The position numbers and the translations under genes were made by a program. Under the pieces are notes generated by a model that was not told the origin of the DNA, ran no database searches, and was given only the letters and a program-made list of their open reading frames with translations. This document shows, in pieces, positions 1-7,683 of a DNA stretch of 64,000 bases; positions within the stretch are counted from its first letter, which is position 1, and each line of letters starts with the position of its first letter. The DNA lies in contig CAKTFN010000001.1 of assembly GCA_934561055.1 (NCBI GenBank), positions 248,001 to 312,000 on the forward strand, read 5' to 3'. The DNA is from an uncultured Eubacteriales bacterium (GTDB lineage Bacteria; Bacillota; Clostridia; Oscillospirales; Acutalibacteraceae).

Positions 1-393
1 CATATAACCGGAGTTGCGTTTCTTACATATAAAATCTGCAAGCATTTCGGTCTCAACTATGTTTCGGCAACAAGAGGCGCAACAATGCACGACCTGTTCT
101 ACTATGATTGGCGTGACGGTGAAACGGGAAAATGGCATAAGCTTCACGGATACAAACATCCGTTCTACGCTTATCTCAATGCGAAGGAACTTGCGCCGGA
201 TTCCGATTCAATCACTCTCAACTGCGTCAGAAGGCATATGTGGCCTTTGACGATTGTTCCCCCAAAACACAGAGAGGAATTCATCGTGAGCTTTGCGGAT
301 AAATATTGCGCAACCCGCGAACTCATGTACTCGCTGAACAAAAAATACAAAAAACGCTTCTTAAGCGACATTGAAAGGATTTGTCATGAATAA
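1..393 (+). CDS. HD-domain protein, 3' part only
   Basis: The frame is open from base 1 to the stop at 391-393, so the gene begins outside the window; 130 residues are visible. The text around RGATMHDLFYYDW, the HGYKHP segment and the RRHMWPL segment resemble small HD-superfamily phosphohydrolase-like proteins of Firmicutes, where His/Asp residues bind metal. The N-terminal part with the first metal ligand is not visible, so the enzyme activity is an inference. The 3' end overlaps the start of the next membrane-protein gene by 8 bases, which suggests translational coupling. The substrate is unknown. Confidence 0.6.
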   Translation, partial: HITGVAFLTYKICKHFGLNYVSATRGATMHDLFYYDWRDGETGKWHKLHGYKHPFYAYLNAKELAPDSDSITLNCVRRHMWPLTIVPPKHREEFIVSFADKYCATRELMYSLNKKYKKRFLSDIERICHE

Positions 394-1255
394 AATACCT
401 CTTTATATTCTGCTGTTCTTTTTTTACAGTGCCGCAGGATGGTTTGTTGAAAGTTTATACCGTTCAATCGGTGAAAAACGAATAATTAACAGCGGATTTT
501 TAACGGGACCTATGTGTCCGATTTACGGAACAGGCGCTCTCGTTATGACGATTTTTCTTTATAACCCTTTTAAGGACAATCTTCTTGTTGTTTTTCTGCT
601 TGGAATGCTCCTTTGTGATATTGTCGAATACGTCACAAGCGTTTTGATGGAAGTTCTTTTCCACGCAAGATGGTGGGACTACACTTATGAGTTCATGAAT
701 ATCAAGGGACGAATCTGCCTTAAGCATACCCTTTATTGGGGCATTGTTGCTGTTTCGTTTGTAAAAATCATTCATCCGTCAATTGACAGAATCATCATGA
801 GTTTTGACGTTAAAACCGTCCGGTTCATTCTTATCGGAATTTTCGTCGTCTTTTTCATCGACGTTGCAAATTCCGTCAGAAAGGCGCTTGACATCCGAAA
901 ACTTCAGGTTCAGTTGAGCAAAATTCTTGACTCGATCGGAAATGTTTTCAGCAACGTCAAAACAACGTTTGAAGACAAAAAAAATTCACTTCAGCAATCG
1001 ATTGAAAACAAAACCGACAAGCTGAGCGACGGAAAAACAGAAGCGTTTGAACAACTTCAGGATATTATTCAGGAATTTGAGCTTCGCCTCACAAAAAAAG
1101 ACGGAGCCGACAAAAAAGAGAAAGAAAAATATTCAAACCGCTTTTTAAAGAACAATCTTTCAATTGAAAAAAGCATAAGAAAACAGCTTCAAAAAATTCA
1201 GAAACTAAGAGACGATATCAAATCTAACCTTTATGAGGATGGTGAAAAACAATGA
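386..1255 (+). CDS. Membrane protein of the ABC_trans_CmpB-type permease family
   Basis: The 289-residue protein starts with a hydrophobic N-terminus (IPLYILLFFFYSAAGWFVES) followed by GFLTGPMCPIYGTGAL, the signature of the putative ABC-transporter permease family PF06541 that is common in Clostridia. About five membrane segments fill residues 1-175. The last ~110 residues are highly charged, rich in K/E, and probably form a cytoplasmic coiled coil. ATG 386 was preferred over an upstream TTG at 371 because GAAAGGAT lies six bases before it. It overlaps both the preceding gene and the TetR gene that follows (ATGA), so the three form one operon. Despite the family name, no partner ATPase is nearby and the transported substrate is unknown. 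Confidence 0.7.
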   Translation: MNKIPLYILLFFFYSAAGWFVESLYRSIGEKRIINSGFLTGPMCPIYGTGALVMTIFLYNPFKDNLLVVFLLGMLLCDIVEYVTSVLMEVLFHARWWDYTYEFMNIKGRICLKHTLYWGIVAVSFVKIIHPSIDRIIMSFDVKTVRFILIGIFVVFFIDVANSVRKALDIRKLQVQLSKILDSIGNVFSNVKTTFEDKKNSLQQSIENKTDKLSDGKTEAFEQLQDIIQEFELRLTKKDGADKKEKEKYSNRFLKNNLSIEKSIRKQLQKIQKLRDDIKSNLYEDGEKQ

Positions 1256-1878
1256 CAGGAACCACAGCGAGCAACAAAAGAACCGATATTCGCGTAAAAA
1301 GGACATACAACCAGCTGACCGAAGCGCTGATAAGACTGCTTGAAAAAAAGAGCTTTGACGATCTTACCGTTCTTGAAATTTGTACGGAAGCAAACGTTCA
1401 CAGAGCGACCTTTTACAAACACTTTATTGACAAGCACGACTTTCTTAACTGTTGTTTCAAAATGAAGCTTTCAGAACTTGAATTTGAAAAACCAAACAAT
1501 TCTTTTTCAATCCAAGGAATTAACGAAAACTGCATGAAAATGATTTCAAAAGTTCTTCTCTTTCTTGAGGATAACAAAGCCTTTGTTTCGAGTGTCAGCT
1601 CCGAATACTATTCCTCGTCTTTCACAAATTCGCTCTTAGACTCAATTTCCGAATTCATAATTGCACAAATTTCAGAAAAGGGAAGTCTCAGCGAAAAACT
1701 CGGCTATAATCTTCCGCTTATGGCAAACTATTATTCCGGAGCAATCGTCGGCCTTGCACGTTGGTGGGCAATTTCAAAAAACACCTGTTCAAAGCGTGTC
1801 TTTCTTGACTTTGCAAAAAGAAAAGTTGATGATCTTTGCAATTATCTCGAATCGTTCATGTCCGGCGAAGAATCGTAA
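1252..1878 (+). CDS. TetR/AcrR family transcriptional regulator
   Basis: The 208-residue protein has a TetR N-terminal helix-turn-helix at about residues 12-58: RVKRTYNQLTEALIRLL, then LTVLEICTEANVHRATFYKHF, whose recognition helix is typical. The C-terminal half resembles the TetR_C_33-type ligand domain found in Clostridial regulators. It starts at an ATGA overlap with the membrane protein, so it probably controls its own operon (HD protein, membrane protein, TetR). The ligand is not predictable. Its 3' end overlaps the 3' end of the convergent tRNA-thiolase gene by 37 bases, so the two transcripts may interfere. Confidence 0.85.
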   Translation: MTGTTASNKRTDIRVKRTYNQLTEALIRLLEKKSFDDLTVLEICTEANVHRATFYKHFIDKHDFLNCCFKMKLSELEFEKPNNSFSIQGINENCMKMISKVLLFLEDNKAFVSSVSSEYYSSSFTNSLLDSISEFIIAQISEKGSLSEKLGYNLPLMANYYSGAIVGLARWWAISKNTCSKRVFLDFAKRKVDDLCNYLESFMSGEES

Positions 1879-2693
1879 TCGTCAAGAAAATTATATTTGA
1901 AGTCTCCTTTTCGGTAGCCGATTACGGTTTCAAGATTGACATTGTGAACGCTTCTGAAAATATTCATTTCGATATTAGAGTTGGTCTTTCTGAATTGAGA
2001 GATCAACTCTTTCATTTCCTTGCGTTTTGAAAGGTGCTCATACTCTTTTGCGCTGCACGCTTCGGTAAAACGACAGGCGCATTGCAAAAATTCAAGTGAA
2101 TTATAACGCACCCACGCTTTAATGTCGCTTTCACGAACCATGTAAAGCGGTCTTATAAGCTCCATACCCTCAAAATTTGTACTGTGAAGTTTTGGCATCA
2201 TTGTTTTAATTTCCGCCGAATACAACATACTCATGAGAGTTGTTTCGATAACGTCGTCAAAATGATGACCGAGAGCTATCTTATTGCAACCGAGGCTTTG
2301 TGCATTTTTATAAAGATGTCCCCTTCTCATTCTTGCACAAAGATAACAAGGTGAGTCTTCGACATCGACAACATAATCGAATATTTTAGCGTCAAATATT
2401 TCAATCGGTATGTCAAGAAGTTTTGCGTTTTCAATAATTTTTTCACGGTTAGCGTCAGTATAACCCGGATCGAGAACCATATACTTCGCTTCAAACGGAA
2501 AATCGCTGTGTTTCTGAAGGTGCTGAATGCATTTTGCAAGGAGCATCGAGTCCTTTCCGCCGGAAATGCAAACAGCAATTCTGTCTCCCGGCTTAATCAT
2601 TTCATATTCATTAATTCCGGCAATGAACCGTTTCCATATTTCTTTACGATACTTTTTAATTATACTGCGTTCAACTTCGACGTGTTTTTCCAT
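1842..2693 (-). CDS. TtcA-like tRNA 2-thiocytidine synthase (PP-loop ATPase)
   Basis: The 283-residue protein carries the PP-loop SGGKDS (residues 44-49), which binds ATP for tRNA adenylation. It also has a CYLC pair (Cys116, Cys119) and Cys205/Cys207, in the positions expected for the Fe-S cluster of the TtcA family. TtcA makes 2-thiocytidine at position 32 of tRNA anticodon loops. Clostridia have several TtcA-type paralogues, so the exact nucleoside is uncertain. The start has GGAGG (TCGGAGGATCT) just upstream. The gene stands alone behind its own promoter and an attenuator-like leader (see 2725-2872). It is convergent with, and overlaps, the TetR gene. Confidence 0.8.
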   Translation of the reverse strand: MEKHVEVERSIIKKYRKEIWKRFIAGINEYEMIKPGDRIAVCISGGKDSMLLAKCIQHLQKHSDFPFEAKYMVLDPGYTDANREKIIENAKLLDIPIEIFDAKIFDYVVDVEDSPCYLCARMRRGHLYKNAQSLGCNKIALGHHFDDVIETTLMSMLYSAEIKTMMPKLHSTNFEGMELIRPLYMVRESDIKAWVRYNSLEFLQCACRFTEACSAKEYEHLSKRKEMKELISQFRKTNSNIEMNIFRSVHNVNLETVIGYRKGDFKYNFLDDYDSSPDMNDSR

Positions 2694-2724
2694 AGATCCT
2701 CCGAAAGTAAAAATACAAAAGAAA

Positions 2725-2755
2725 AATCTTAAAACCGAATGAACGATTTTAAGAC
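2725..2755 (-). terminator. Intrinsic terminator in the leader of the TtcA-like gene
   Basis: On the minus strand TCTTAAAATCG (2754-2744) pairs with CGGTTTTAAGA (2737-2727), 11 bp with one G-U, around a 6-base loop. A U-rich run TTTTTCTTTT follows. It lies between the promoter at 2844-2872 and the ribosome binding site of the TtcA-like gene, so read-through would be needed to express the gene. This is a layout typical of attenuation. Confidence 0.6.
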
Positions 2756-2759
2756 TTTC

Positions 2760-2819
2760 GGTTCAGCGACAGGGCTTGAACCTGCATCCTCTCGACATTC
2801 GTTATTCAAGATCGTTCGT
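2760..2819 (-). promoter_or_regulatory. Leader with tRNA T-arm-like hairpin and anti-terminator candidate
   Basis: The minus strand contains CAGG-TTCAAGC-CCTG (2784-2770), a stem plus a seven-base loop matching the tRNA T-loop consensus TTCRANY, followed by TCGCTGAACC, which resembles a tRNA 3' acceptor end. No matching 5' tRNA half is present, so it is not a complete tRNA. Upstream, GAACGAT (2817-2811) is complementary to ATCGTTC (2747-2741) inside the terminator, so it could act as an anti-terminator. It may be a regulatory tRNA mimic or the 3' remnant of a decayed tRNA gene. Confidence 0.45.
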
Positions 2820-2843
2820 ATTTTAAAGTGTAATTATTTTTTT

Positions 2844-2872
2844 ATTTTAAGCCGTTTTCAATACATTGTCAA
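2844..2872 (-). promoter_or_regulatory. Sigma-A promoter of the TtcA-like gene
   Basis: The minus strand reads TTGACA (2872-2867), 17 bases, then TAAAAT (2849-2844): a perfect -35 and a near-consensus -10. The leader it would start is about 140 bases long and carries the T-arm-like hairpin and terminator. Confidence 0.7.
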
Positions 2873-3009
2873 CATTAAATATAAATTATCTTCGGTACGT
2901 CACCGACAAATAAATCACTTGCGGTAAAAATCACATAAAACAACACACTCGTCCTTTTTGCGTGACTTTTCATTCTTTTCCTAAAGTCAGTTGCAAAGGC
3001 AAGGTTAGC

Positions 3010-3222
3010 TTATCCTTCCTCTTCGATGTTCTTTCCCGGAAGAGTTGAAAAAGTTCCCGGGTGCGTTTGGCAGTAGTCCGAAACCGATTTACTCAGTCTC
3101 TTCTTCCAAACTTCAAATATTTCTTCTTTTTCATTATCTTTGAGGTCATTGAACGGAAAAGTCCGCCCGTCTTCAAACATAACATAACTCGTAACGGTGT
3201 ATTGCACAGGTTTTCTGCCCAT
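3010..3222 (-). CDS. Small hypothetical protein beside the recombinase
   Basis: This 70-residue protein is not recognised. GAGGTGAT lies a normal distance before its ATG, which supports a real gene. It is soluble and highly charged, with no signal peptide or membrane segment; it begins MGRKPVQYTVTSYVMF and has a central DLKDNEKEEIFEVWKKRL helix. It sits upstream of, and on the opposite strand to, the large serine recombinase. It may therefore be cargo or an accessory factor of that element, but nothing in the sequence proves a directionality function. Confidence 0.5.
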   Translation of the reverse strand: MGRKPVQYTVTSYVMFEDGRTFPFNDLKDNEKEEIFEVWKKRLSKSVSDYCQTHPGTFSTLPGKNIEEEG

Positions 3223-3225
3223 AAA

Positions 3226-3438
3226 ATCACCTCACCGATACTTATGTGGAAGGTGGGTTGTACTATTTCGTTGAAACACTTGAAGTGAAGTTCTTTGAAA
3301 TGCGTACTTTTGTATTCGGGAAATCTTACACCGCATATCTGCGATGAATTTACCGCAAGCGATATTTTCCCCAACATCAAAGACAAATATCTGTCGCTGT
3401 TTAAACAGTTGCTTGACACGCTTAAAAGCAGAAAATAA
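3226..3438 (+). pseudogene. Frame-shifted gene fragment upstream of the recombinase
   Basis: One plus-strand frame reads TYVEGGLYYFVETLEVKFFE and stops near 3347. A second frame continues at about the same place with DEFTASDIFPNIKDKYLSLF and ends at a TAA at 3436-3438. Together they look like one protein broken by a frameshift. There is no good start codon or ribosome binding site. I do not recognise the parent family. It may be leftover cargo of the recombinase element. Confidence 0.3.
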
Positions 3439-3564
3439 AAAAATTCCCTACTGCGCCGACAGCCGAGGAAAAGTAACGGCATGCAACAACAACCTACAAA
3501 AGCAAGGTATTACTGCGCCATTTTATCATATGTATTATTAAAAATCAAAGATAGAGTGGTAAAA

Positions 3565-5028
3565 ATGAAAAGAATTGCAGCTTGTTACATTCGTGTGTCA
3601 ACCGACGATCAGACCGAACTTTCCCCTTCTTCCCAACTTGAAGCGTTGAAAGAATATGCCGACAATCACGATTATATAATTCCCGAAGAATATATATTCA
3701 AGGATGAAGGCATATCCGGCAGAACAACAAAAAAACGCCCCGAATTTAACCGCATGATCGGAGTGGCAAAGACTAAACCGAAACCGTTTGAAGTTGTCCT
3801 GTTGTGGAAATTCAGCCGATTCGCCCGCAACAGAACCGACGCAATTGTTTATAAGAATCTTTTGCGCAATGAACTCGGTATTGATGTAATATCAATTTCA
3901 GAAAGTCTCGGTGAAGACCGAGGAACTGCGTTGATTTTGGAAAGTATGTTTGAAGCAATGGATGAGTACTATTCAATCAACCTTTCAACCGAAGTCAAGC
4001 GTTCAATGAAGCTGAAAGCCGAAAAAGGTCAACCGCTTTCTGCTCCGCCATTTGGCTATCAAATGATTGATAAGCAACTTGTCACAGTTCCACATCAAGC
4101 GGAAATTATCAAGTACATTTACGACTCTTTTGAAAACGGTGACGGAGTGAGAAAAATTGCTTGTTTTCTCGGTGACGGCGGAGTAAAAACAAATCGGGGT
4201 TCAATTCCCGATCACCGTTTTGTCAGCTACATACTTGAAAACCCGATTTACTGCGGCTATACCCGTTGGTGTTCTGCCGGTCATGCAAATTATTGTCGAA
4301 AGAGCAAAATTGACATGACAGACGTTATTGTTGCCAAGGGTACACACGAACCGATTATTTCAGAAGAACAGTTTGAAAGAGTGCAAAACAAGATTAAAGA
4401 AACAAGGCAGCGTTTTCAAAAATACCAACGCACCGAAACTCCGAAAGACTGGCTTTTCAAAGGTTTAATAACGTGTGATGCCTGCGGTTCAACGCTCGTT
4501 CGGTGCAGTTCAAAGCTTCAATCGCTTCAATGCCATTCCTACAACCGCGGAGTTTGCCAAAGTTCACATTATTTAACGATTCCTAACGCTAACCGTGCAA
4601 TTCTCAGCGGTTTGGAAGATGCTGTTAAAACACTGAATTTCAACGTAATTTCGGCAATCAACAGCAATAAGCGGGAAAAGGAAAAAATCGAAATATTGAA
4701 ACGTGCGGTTGAAACGGAAAAAGCAAAACTTTTAAAGACTCGTGAAGCATATGAAGCCGGGGTTGACAGCATTGAAGAATTTCGTGAACGTAAAAAAGCG
4801 CTTTCGGAAAATATCTCCGAACTTGAAGCGGAACTCAAAAAAGCAAAAAAGGAAGTTAATCTCAAATTCTGCAAATCAGACTTTGGAAAGAAGGTTGCTT
4901 CGGTTCTCTCGATTGTTAATGATGATAATGCAAATATTGATATAAAAAACAACGCTCTAAGAACAATAATTCATCATATTGAATTTTGTAAGCTCCAAAA
5001 CGAATTTAAGATTTTTTTTTACGTATAA
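3565..5028 (+). CDS. Large serine recombinase (site-specific)
   Basis: The 487-residue protein has all parts of a large serine recombinase. A resolvase catalytic domain (residues 1-145) carries the nucleophile Ser12 in YIRVSTDDQ and the FSRFARNR arginines near 83-90. A recombinase domain spans about 155-270. A zinc ribbon has Cys304, Cys307, Cys323 and Cys331, and a coiled coil covers about 365-435. ATG 3565 was chosen because the resolvase fold starts right there (MKRIAACYIRVS); the ribosome binding site is weak. Such enzymes integrate or excise DNA between short att sites without tRNA-gene targeting. The gene ends 20 bases before the surviving part of cotJC, in the same orientation, as recombinases do at the end of skin-type elements that interrupt sporulation genes. 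Confidence 0.93.
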   Translation: MKRIAACYIRVSTDDQTELSPSSQLEALKEYADNHDYIIPEEYIFKDEGISGRTTKKRPEFNRMIGVAKTKPKPFEVVLLWKFSRFARNRTDAIVYKNLLRNELGIDVISISESLGEDRGTALILESMFEAMDEYYSINLSTEVKRSMKLKAEKGQPLSAPPFGYQMIDKQLVTVPHQAEIIKYIYDSFENGDGVRKIACFLGDGGVKTNRGSIPDHRFVSYILENPIYCGYTRWCSAGHANYCRKSKIDMTDVIVAKGTHEPIISEEQFERVQNKIKETRQRFQKYQRTETPKDWLFKGLITCDACGSTLVRCSSKLQSLQCHSYNRGVCQSSHYLTIPNANRAILSGLEDAVKTLNFNVISAINSNKREKEKIEILKRAVETEKAKLLKTREAYEAGVDSIEEFRERKKALSENISELEAELKKAKKEVNLKFCKSDFGKKVASVLSIVNDDNANIDIKNNALRTIIHHIEFCKLQNEFKIFFYV

Positions 5029-5045
5029 ATTATATCTAAAATCAA

Positions 5046-5060
5046 TAAGCAGGCCCTGAC
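5046..5060 (+). other. Right attachment junction (attR candidate) in cotJC
   Basis: A TAA in the cotJC frame at 5046-5048 is followed directly by GCAGGCCCTGAC, which encodes A-G-P-D of the conserved GGPDGEL motif of CotJC proteins. The crossover dinucleotide of a large serine recombinase should lie within or just before this stretch. The partner site is not visible in the window. Confidence 0.5.
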
Positions 5061-5570
5061 GGCGAACTCGGAGCATCTCTCAGATATTTAAGTCAAAGAT
5101 TCACTATGCCTTATGCCGAGCTTAAAGGACTTCTTACCGACATCGGTACAGAAGAGCTCGGACACCTCGAAATGGTCGGAGCGCTTGTTTATCAATTGAC
5201 GAGAAACCTTTCGGCGGAAGAAATCAAGCGTAACGGTTTTGATGCATATTTCGTCAATCACACGACCGCAGTATATCCCGCAAACGCAAACGGAGCACCG
5301 TTCACGGCAGCATACATCCAGTCAACCGGTGACGTTATCACGGATCTTCATGAAAACATGGCTGCTGAACAAAAAGCAAGAACGACATATGATAATATTC
5401 TTCGCCTTGTTGATGATCCGGACGTTTGCGATGTAATCAAATTCCTTCGTGCAAGGGAAATTGTTCACTATCAGCGATTCGGAGAAGGCTTGCGACTTGT
5501 TACCGATAAACTCAATGAAAAGAATTTCTATGCCTTCACTCCGGGTCTTGACCGCATAATCAAAAAGTGA
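5049..5570 (+). pseudogene. cotJC: cotJC, manganese catalase-type spore coat protein, 5' end missing
   Basis: 173 codons read A-G-P-D-G-E-L-G-A then SLRYLSQRFTMPY to the natural C-terminus, matching CotJC, a Mn-catalase-like spore coat protein. The expected metal ligands are all present: Glu in GEL, Glu and His in EELGHLEM, Glu in AEQKARTTYDN, and His in REIVHYQRF. Only the first ~30 residues (usually MWIYEKKLQYPV-like) are lacking, and a stop codon precedes the homology. The reading frame is otherwise intact, so this looks like a gene kept functional for reassembly, not a decaying fragment. An internal ATG at 5106 could not give an active enzyme, because it lies after the first ligand. cotJA and cotJB, its usual neighbours, are not on this side. 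Confidence 0.85.
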
Positions 5571-5572
5571 TA

Positions 5573-5621
5573 AAAAACGGCGGTATGCATTTTATCCAAA
5601 GCATACCGCTGTTTTTATTGT
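5573..5621. terminator. Bidirectional terminator between cotJC and the kinase gene
   Basis: CGGCGGTATGC and GCATACCGCTG form an 11-bp stem with one mismatch or wobble, flanked by A-rich sequence on the left and TTTTTATT on the right. It serves the convergent genes on both strands. Confidence 0.75.
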
Positions 5622-6884
5622 TTATTCATTAATAAGTTCAGCTCTGATATCAGCGGTGAAAGTATTTTCCGAGATATCGACTGTCATGACTCCGTTATAT
5701 TTTTTCAAGGCACGTTCAACATTTTTAAGTCCGATTCCGTGGTTCTTTTTGTCTTTCTTAGTTGTTTTGAGCTTCGGATTAATCTTATTACCGGTCGGAT
5801 TTGAAACGCTGAGAATAAAAAATCCGTTAGATATCCCTGATTCAATATCAATTACCTTCTTGTCAGGAATTTTTTCGCAGGCTTCAATTGCATTATCGAT
5901 CAAATTTGAAAGAATTGTACACAAATCTTCGTCTGTAATTCCTTTTGAGGGAATCATTCCGTTGAATGAGAATTCAATGGAAAATTTTGCAGCTGTTACG
6001 GCTTTGCTGTTCAGAATTGCATCGGAAACAAAATTTCCGGTTTTGATCTTATTAAGAACACCGTTTATTGAGTCATTCAATGAGTTAAGATATTCCCGAG
6101 CCTCATCAATTTTTCCACGTTCAAGGTATGCGTTGACAACAATCATATGGTTTTTATAGTCATGTCTGAACCGACGCAATTCTTCATCACCTAAAATTGT
6201 CTTTTCGCCGAAATCCTTTTGCATTGACATCTGAATAAGAATTTCTTTTTGTTGATGAGCCATGTAAAATATTTTCATAACAAGGTACAAAGCGCAAAGA
6301 ACAACCGCCACGGATGAAACAAGATATAGTACGTTATACCAATTTGAAGACTCGCCGAATTCTTTATAATAGCAAGTGAGATCAAAAAGCATTATTACGA
6401 CATATATCCATTTCGGAATTTCGGCAAAAACTTCCGGCAAAAAATTTATTTGAACATTTTTAACCGCAAAATATATAAAGACTCCGATAATTAGGTATAA
6501 AAGAACATTTATTATACATTCCCTGTAAAGAACGTCGCCGACAAACGGTGAAATCAACGAATAAAACATATCGACGGTAAAAACAAAAAAGAACACCGTC
6601 CAAATGTTTTTGCCGACCTTTTTGCTGTCTGTGAACATTTGAATAATAAAAATGTAGGTTATATTTGAAACAAAGTCCATCAACGCTCTGAAATCAAGAG
6701 AAATCGGAAGAAGATAAATTGTTCCGAAAAAGGCATTGAAACACAAAACAGAAAAAAATATTACCGCTTTAAGTTTTTTGAAGTTCAGCTCGTTCAAAAA
6801 TATAAAACGCATTATTATAAGAAGCGCAAATGTTGCCGCGGCATCTTTTAACAAATACAAAATTGCGGTAATAATCGAAAGCAT
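5622..6884 (-). CDS. AgrC-type sensor histidine kinase (GHKL ATPase)
   Basis: The 420-residue protein has about six membrane segments in residues 5-205, then a dimerisation helix with FRHDYKNHM, whose His241 is the probable phosphorylation site. A GHKL ATPase domain follows with the N-box LSNLIDNAIEAC (about 318-330) and the G-box HGIGLKNV near 390. This is the AgrC/peptide-sensing kinase class that works with LytTR regulators. It is encoded 6 bases after the LytTR regulator, so the two form one transcript. No agrB processing gene is nearby; the signal might be processed elsewhere or be a linear peptide. Confidence 0.9.
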   Translation of the reverse strand: MLSIITAILYLLKDAAATFALLIIMRFIFLNELNFKKLKAVIFFSVLCFNAFFGTIYLLPISLDFRALMDFVSNITYIFIIQMFTDSKKVGKNIWTVFFFVFTVDMFYSLISPFVGDVLYRECIINVLLYLIIGVFIYFAVKNVQINFLPEVFAEIPKWIYVVIMLFDLTCYYKEFGESSNWYNVLYLVSSVAVVLCALYLVMKIFYMAHQQKEILIQMSMQKDFGEKTILGDEELRRFRHDYKNHMIVVNAYLERGKIDEAREYLNSLNDSINGVLNKIKTGNFVSDAILNSKAVTAAKFSIEFSFNGMIPSKGITDEDLCTILSNLIDNAIEACEKIPDKKVIDIESGISNGFFILSVSNPTGNKINPKLKTTKKDKKNHGIGLKNVERALKKYNGVMTVDISENTFTADIRAELINE

Positions 6885-6890
6885 ATTTTT

Positions 6891-7601
6891 TCACCTTGCA
6901 GAATTTTTCAGATATTCGGTATACCTCTTGTTAAATCCGGCAACGTTGCGGCGACTTATTTCGGCGTTTTCTCCGTTTCTAAAAACAATCAGCGTTCCGT
7001 TGACTTTACCGATATACTCAAGATTGACAATAAACCTTCTGTGAGTACGAAAAAACGAATTGGCATATTCGTTAATTTCCTCTTCATAGGTTGAAATCGA
7101 TTTTGTTGATTTATAAAAGCAATTATTAATCATGCGTACTATTGAATATTTTCCGTCCGATTCGATATACACGATATCGCCCAAACTGACGATGTTATCC
7201 TTTCTTGCCGTCGGGACTTCAATATATCGCTCTTTTTGAGTCAACGCCATGAAACTTTTCAAAGCCTTAACGATTGCGCTTTCCTGAATCGGTTTCAAAA
7301 TATAACGGAAGGTGTTGACTTCAAAACTTTCAAAAACATATGTATCATATGCCGAAACAAAAATTATTCCGGTTTCAAGATTATTCCGACGAAGCTCTCT
7401 TGCAAGTTCCATTCCGTTCATATCCGGAAGTTCATAATCAAGAAAAAGCAAATCATATGTTATACACGATTTTTTGTAATCCTCGGCCGACGAATAGATA
7501 TCAATACAATAATCAGTATCCGTCGTTTTCATGTATTTGTCAATATAATCCGACAAAATTTCCGAAATTTTTTTCTCATCCTCACAAACAGCAATTTTCA
7601 T
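6891..7601 (-). CDS. LytTR-family response regulator (AgrA-like)
   Basis: 236 residues: a receiver domain (1-120) with acidic pocket Glu8/Asp9, phospho-acceptor Asp55 in LLFLDYELP, and Lys in LKPI. A LytTR DNA-binding domain follows (about 138-235) with IVYIESDGKYSIV and FFRTHRRFIVNLEYI. LytTR proteins bind direct repeats of about 9 bp spaced one or two helical turns apart. Such repeats occur 430 bases upstream at 8028-8057, next to promoters in both directions. The gene therefore probably controls its own operon and the divergent LRR protein. A long leader (380 bases from the predicted promoter) contains a 14-codon ORF and a hairpin. Confidence 0.92.
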   Translation of the reverse strand: MKIAVCEDEKKISEILSDYIDKYMKTTDTDYCIDIYSSAEDYKKSCITYDLLFLDYELPDMNGMELARELRRNNLETGIIFVSAYDTYVFESFEVNTFRYILKPIQESAIVKALKSFMALTQKERYIEVPTARKDNIVSLGDIVYIESDGKYSIVRMINNCFYKSTKSISTYEEEINEYANSFFRTHRRFIVNLEYIGKVNGTLIVFRNGENAEISRRNVAGFNKRYTEYLKNSAR

Positions 7602-7655
7602 ACCTTAAATTTTCACACCTCATAAAATAATATAACGATAAAATAAACCGAGAAT

Positions 7656-7683
7656 CAGAGGCGACATCTTGTTATCGCCTCTG
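7656..7683 (-). other. Perfect hairpin in the leader of the LytTR operon
   Basis: CAGAGGCGA (7656-7664) and TCGCCTCTG (7675-7683) form a 9-bp perfect stem with a 10-base loop, 55 bases before the response-regulator start. No U-run follows on the minus strand, so it is not a clean terminator. It may be a processing or stability element. Confidence 0.4.

Larger units (their letters stand above)
3010..5048. mobile_element. Right end of a putative skin-like element inside cotJC
   Basis: The right boundary is well placed: cotJC-homologous coding sequence resumes at 5049 right after a stop codon at 5046. The recombinase gene and the small genes before it make up the visible end. The left boundary cannot be set. 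No 5' part of cotJC is visible to the left, so either the element extends past the window start (with the HD/TetR/TtcA genes inside it), or the 5' part was lost or moved. The start coordinate given is only the leftmost gene I would associate with the element. Confidence 0.45.

Noticed and set aside
2760..2819. Complete tRNA on the minus strand
   Set aside because: A T-arm and acceptor-like end exist, but no matching 5' acceptor, D-arm or good anticodon arm, so it is not listed as a tRNA.
2739..2927. Plus-strand 62-codon ORF with GSATGLEPASS text
   Set aside because: The text is the translation of a T-arm-like RNA hairpin on the other strand; there is no ribosome binding site.
3481..3564. 28-codon N-terminal extension of the recombinase from ATG 3481
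   Set aside because: The resolvase fold begins at ATG 3565 and the extension has no ribosome binding site.
5656..6159. 167-codon plus-strand ORF
   Set aside because: It is the antisense shadow of the histidine kinase gene, with no ribosome binding site.
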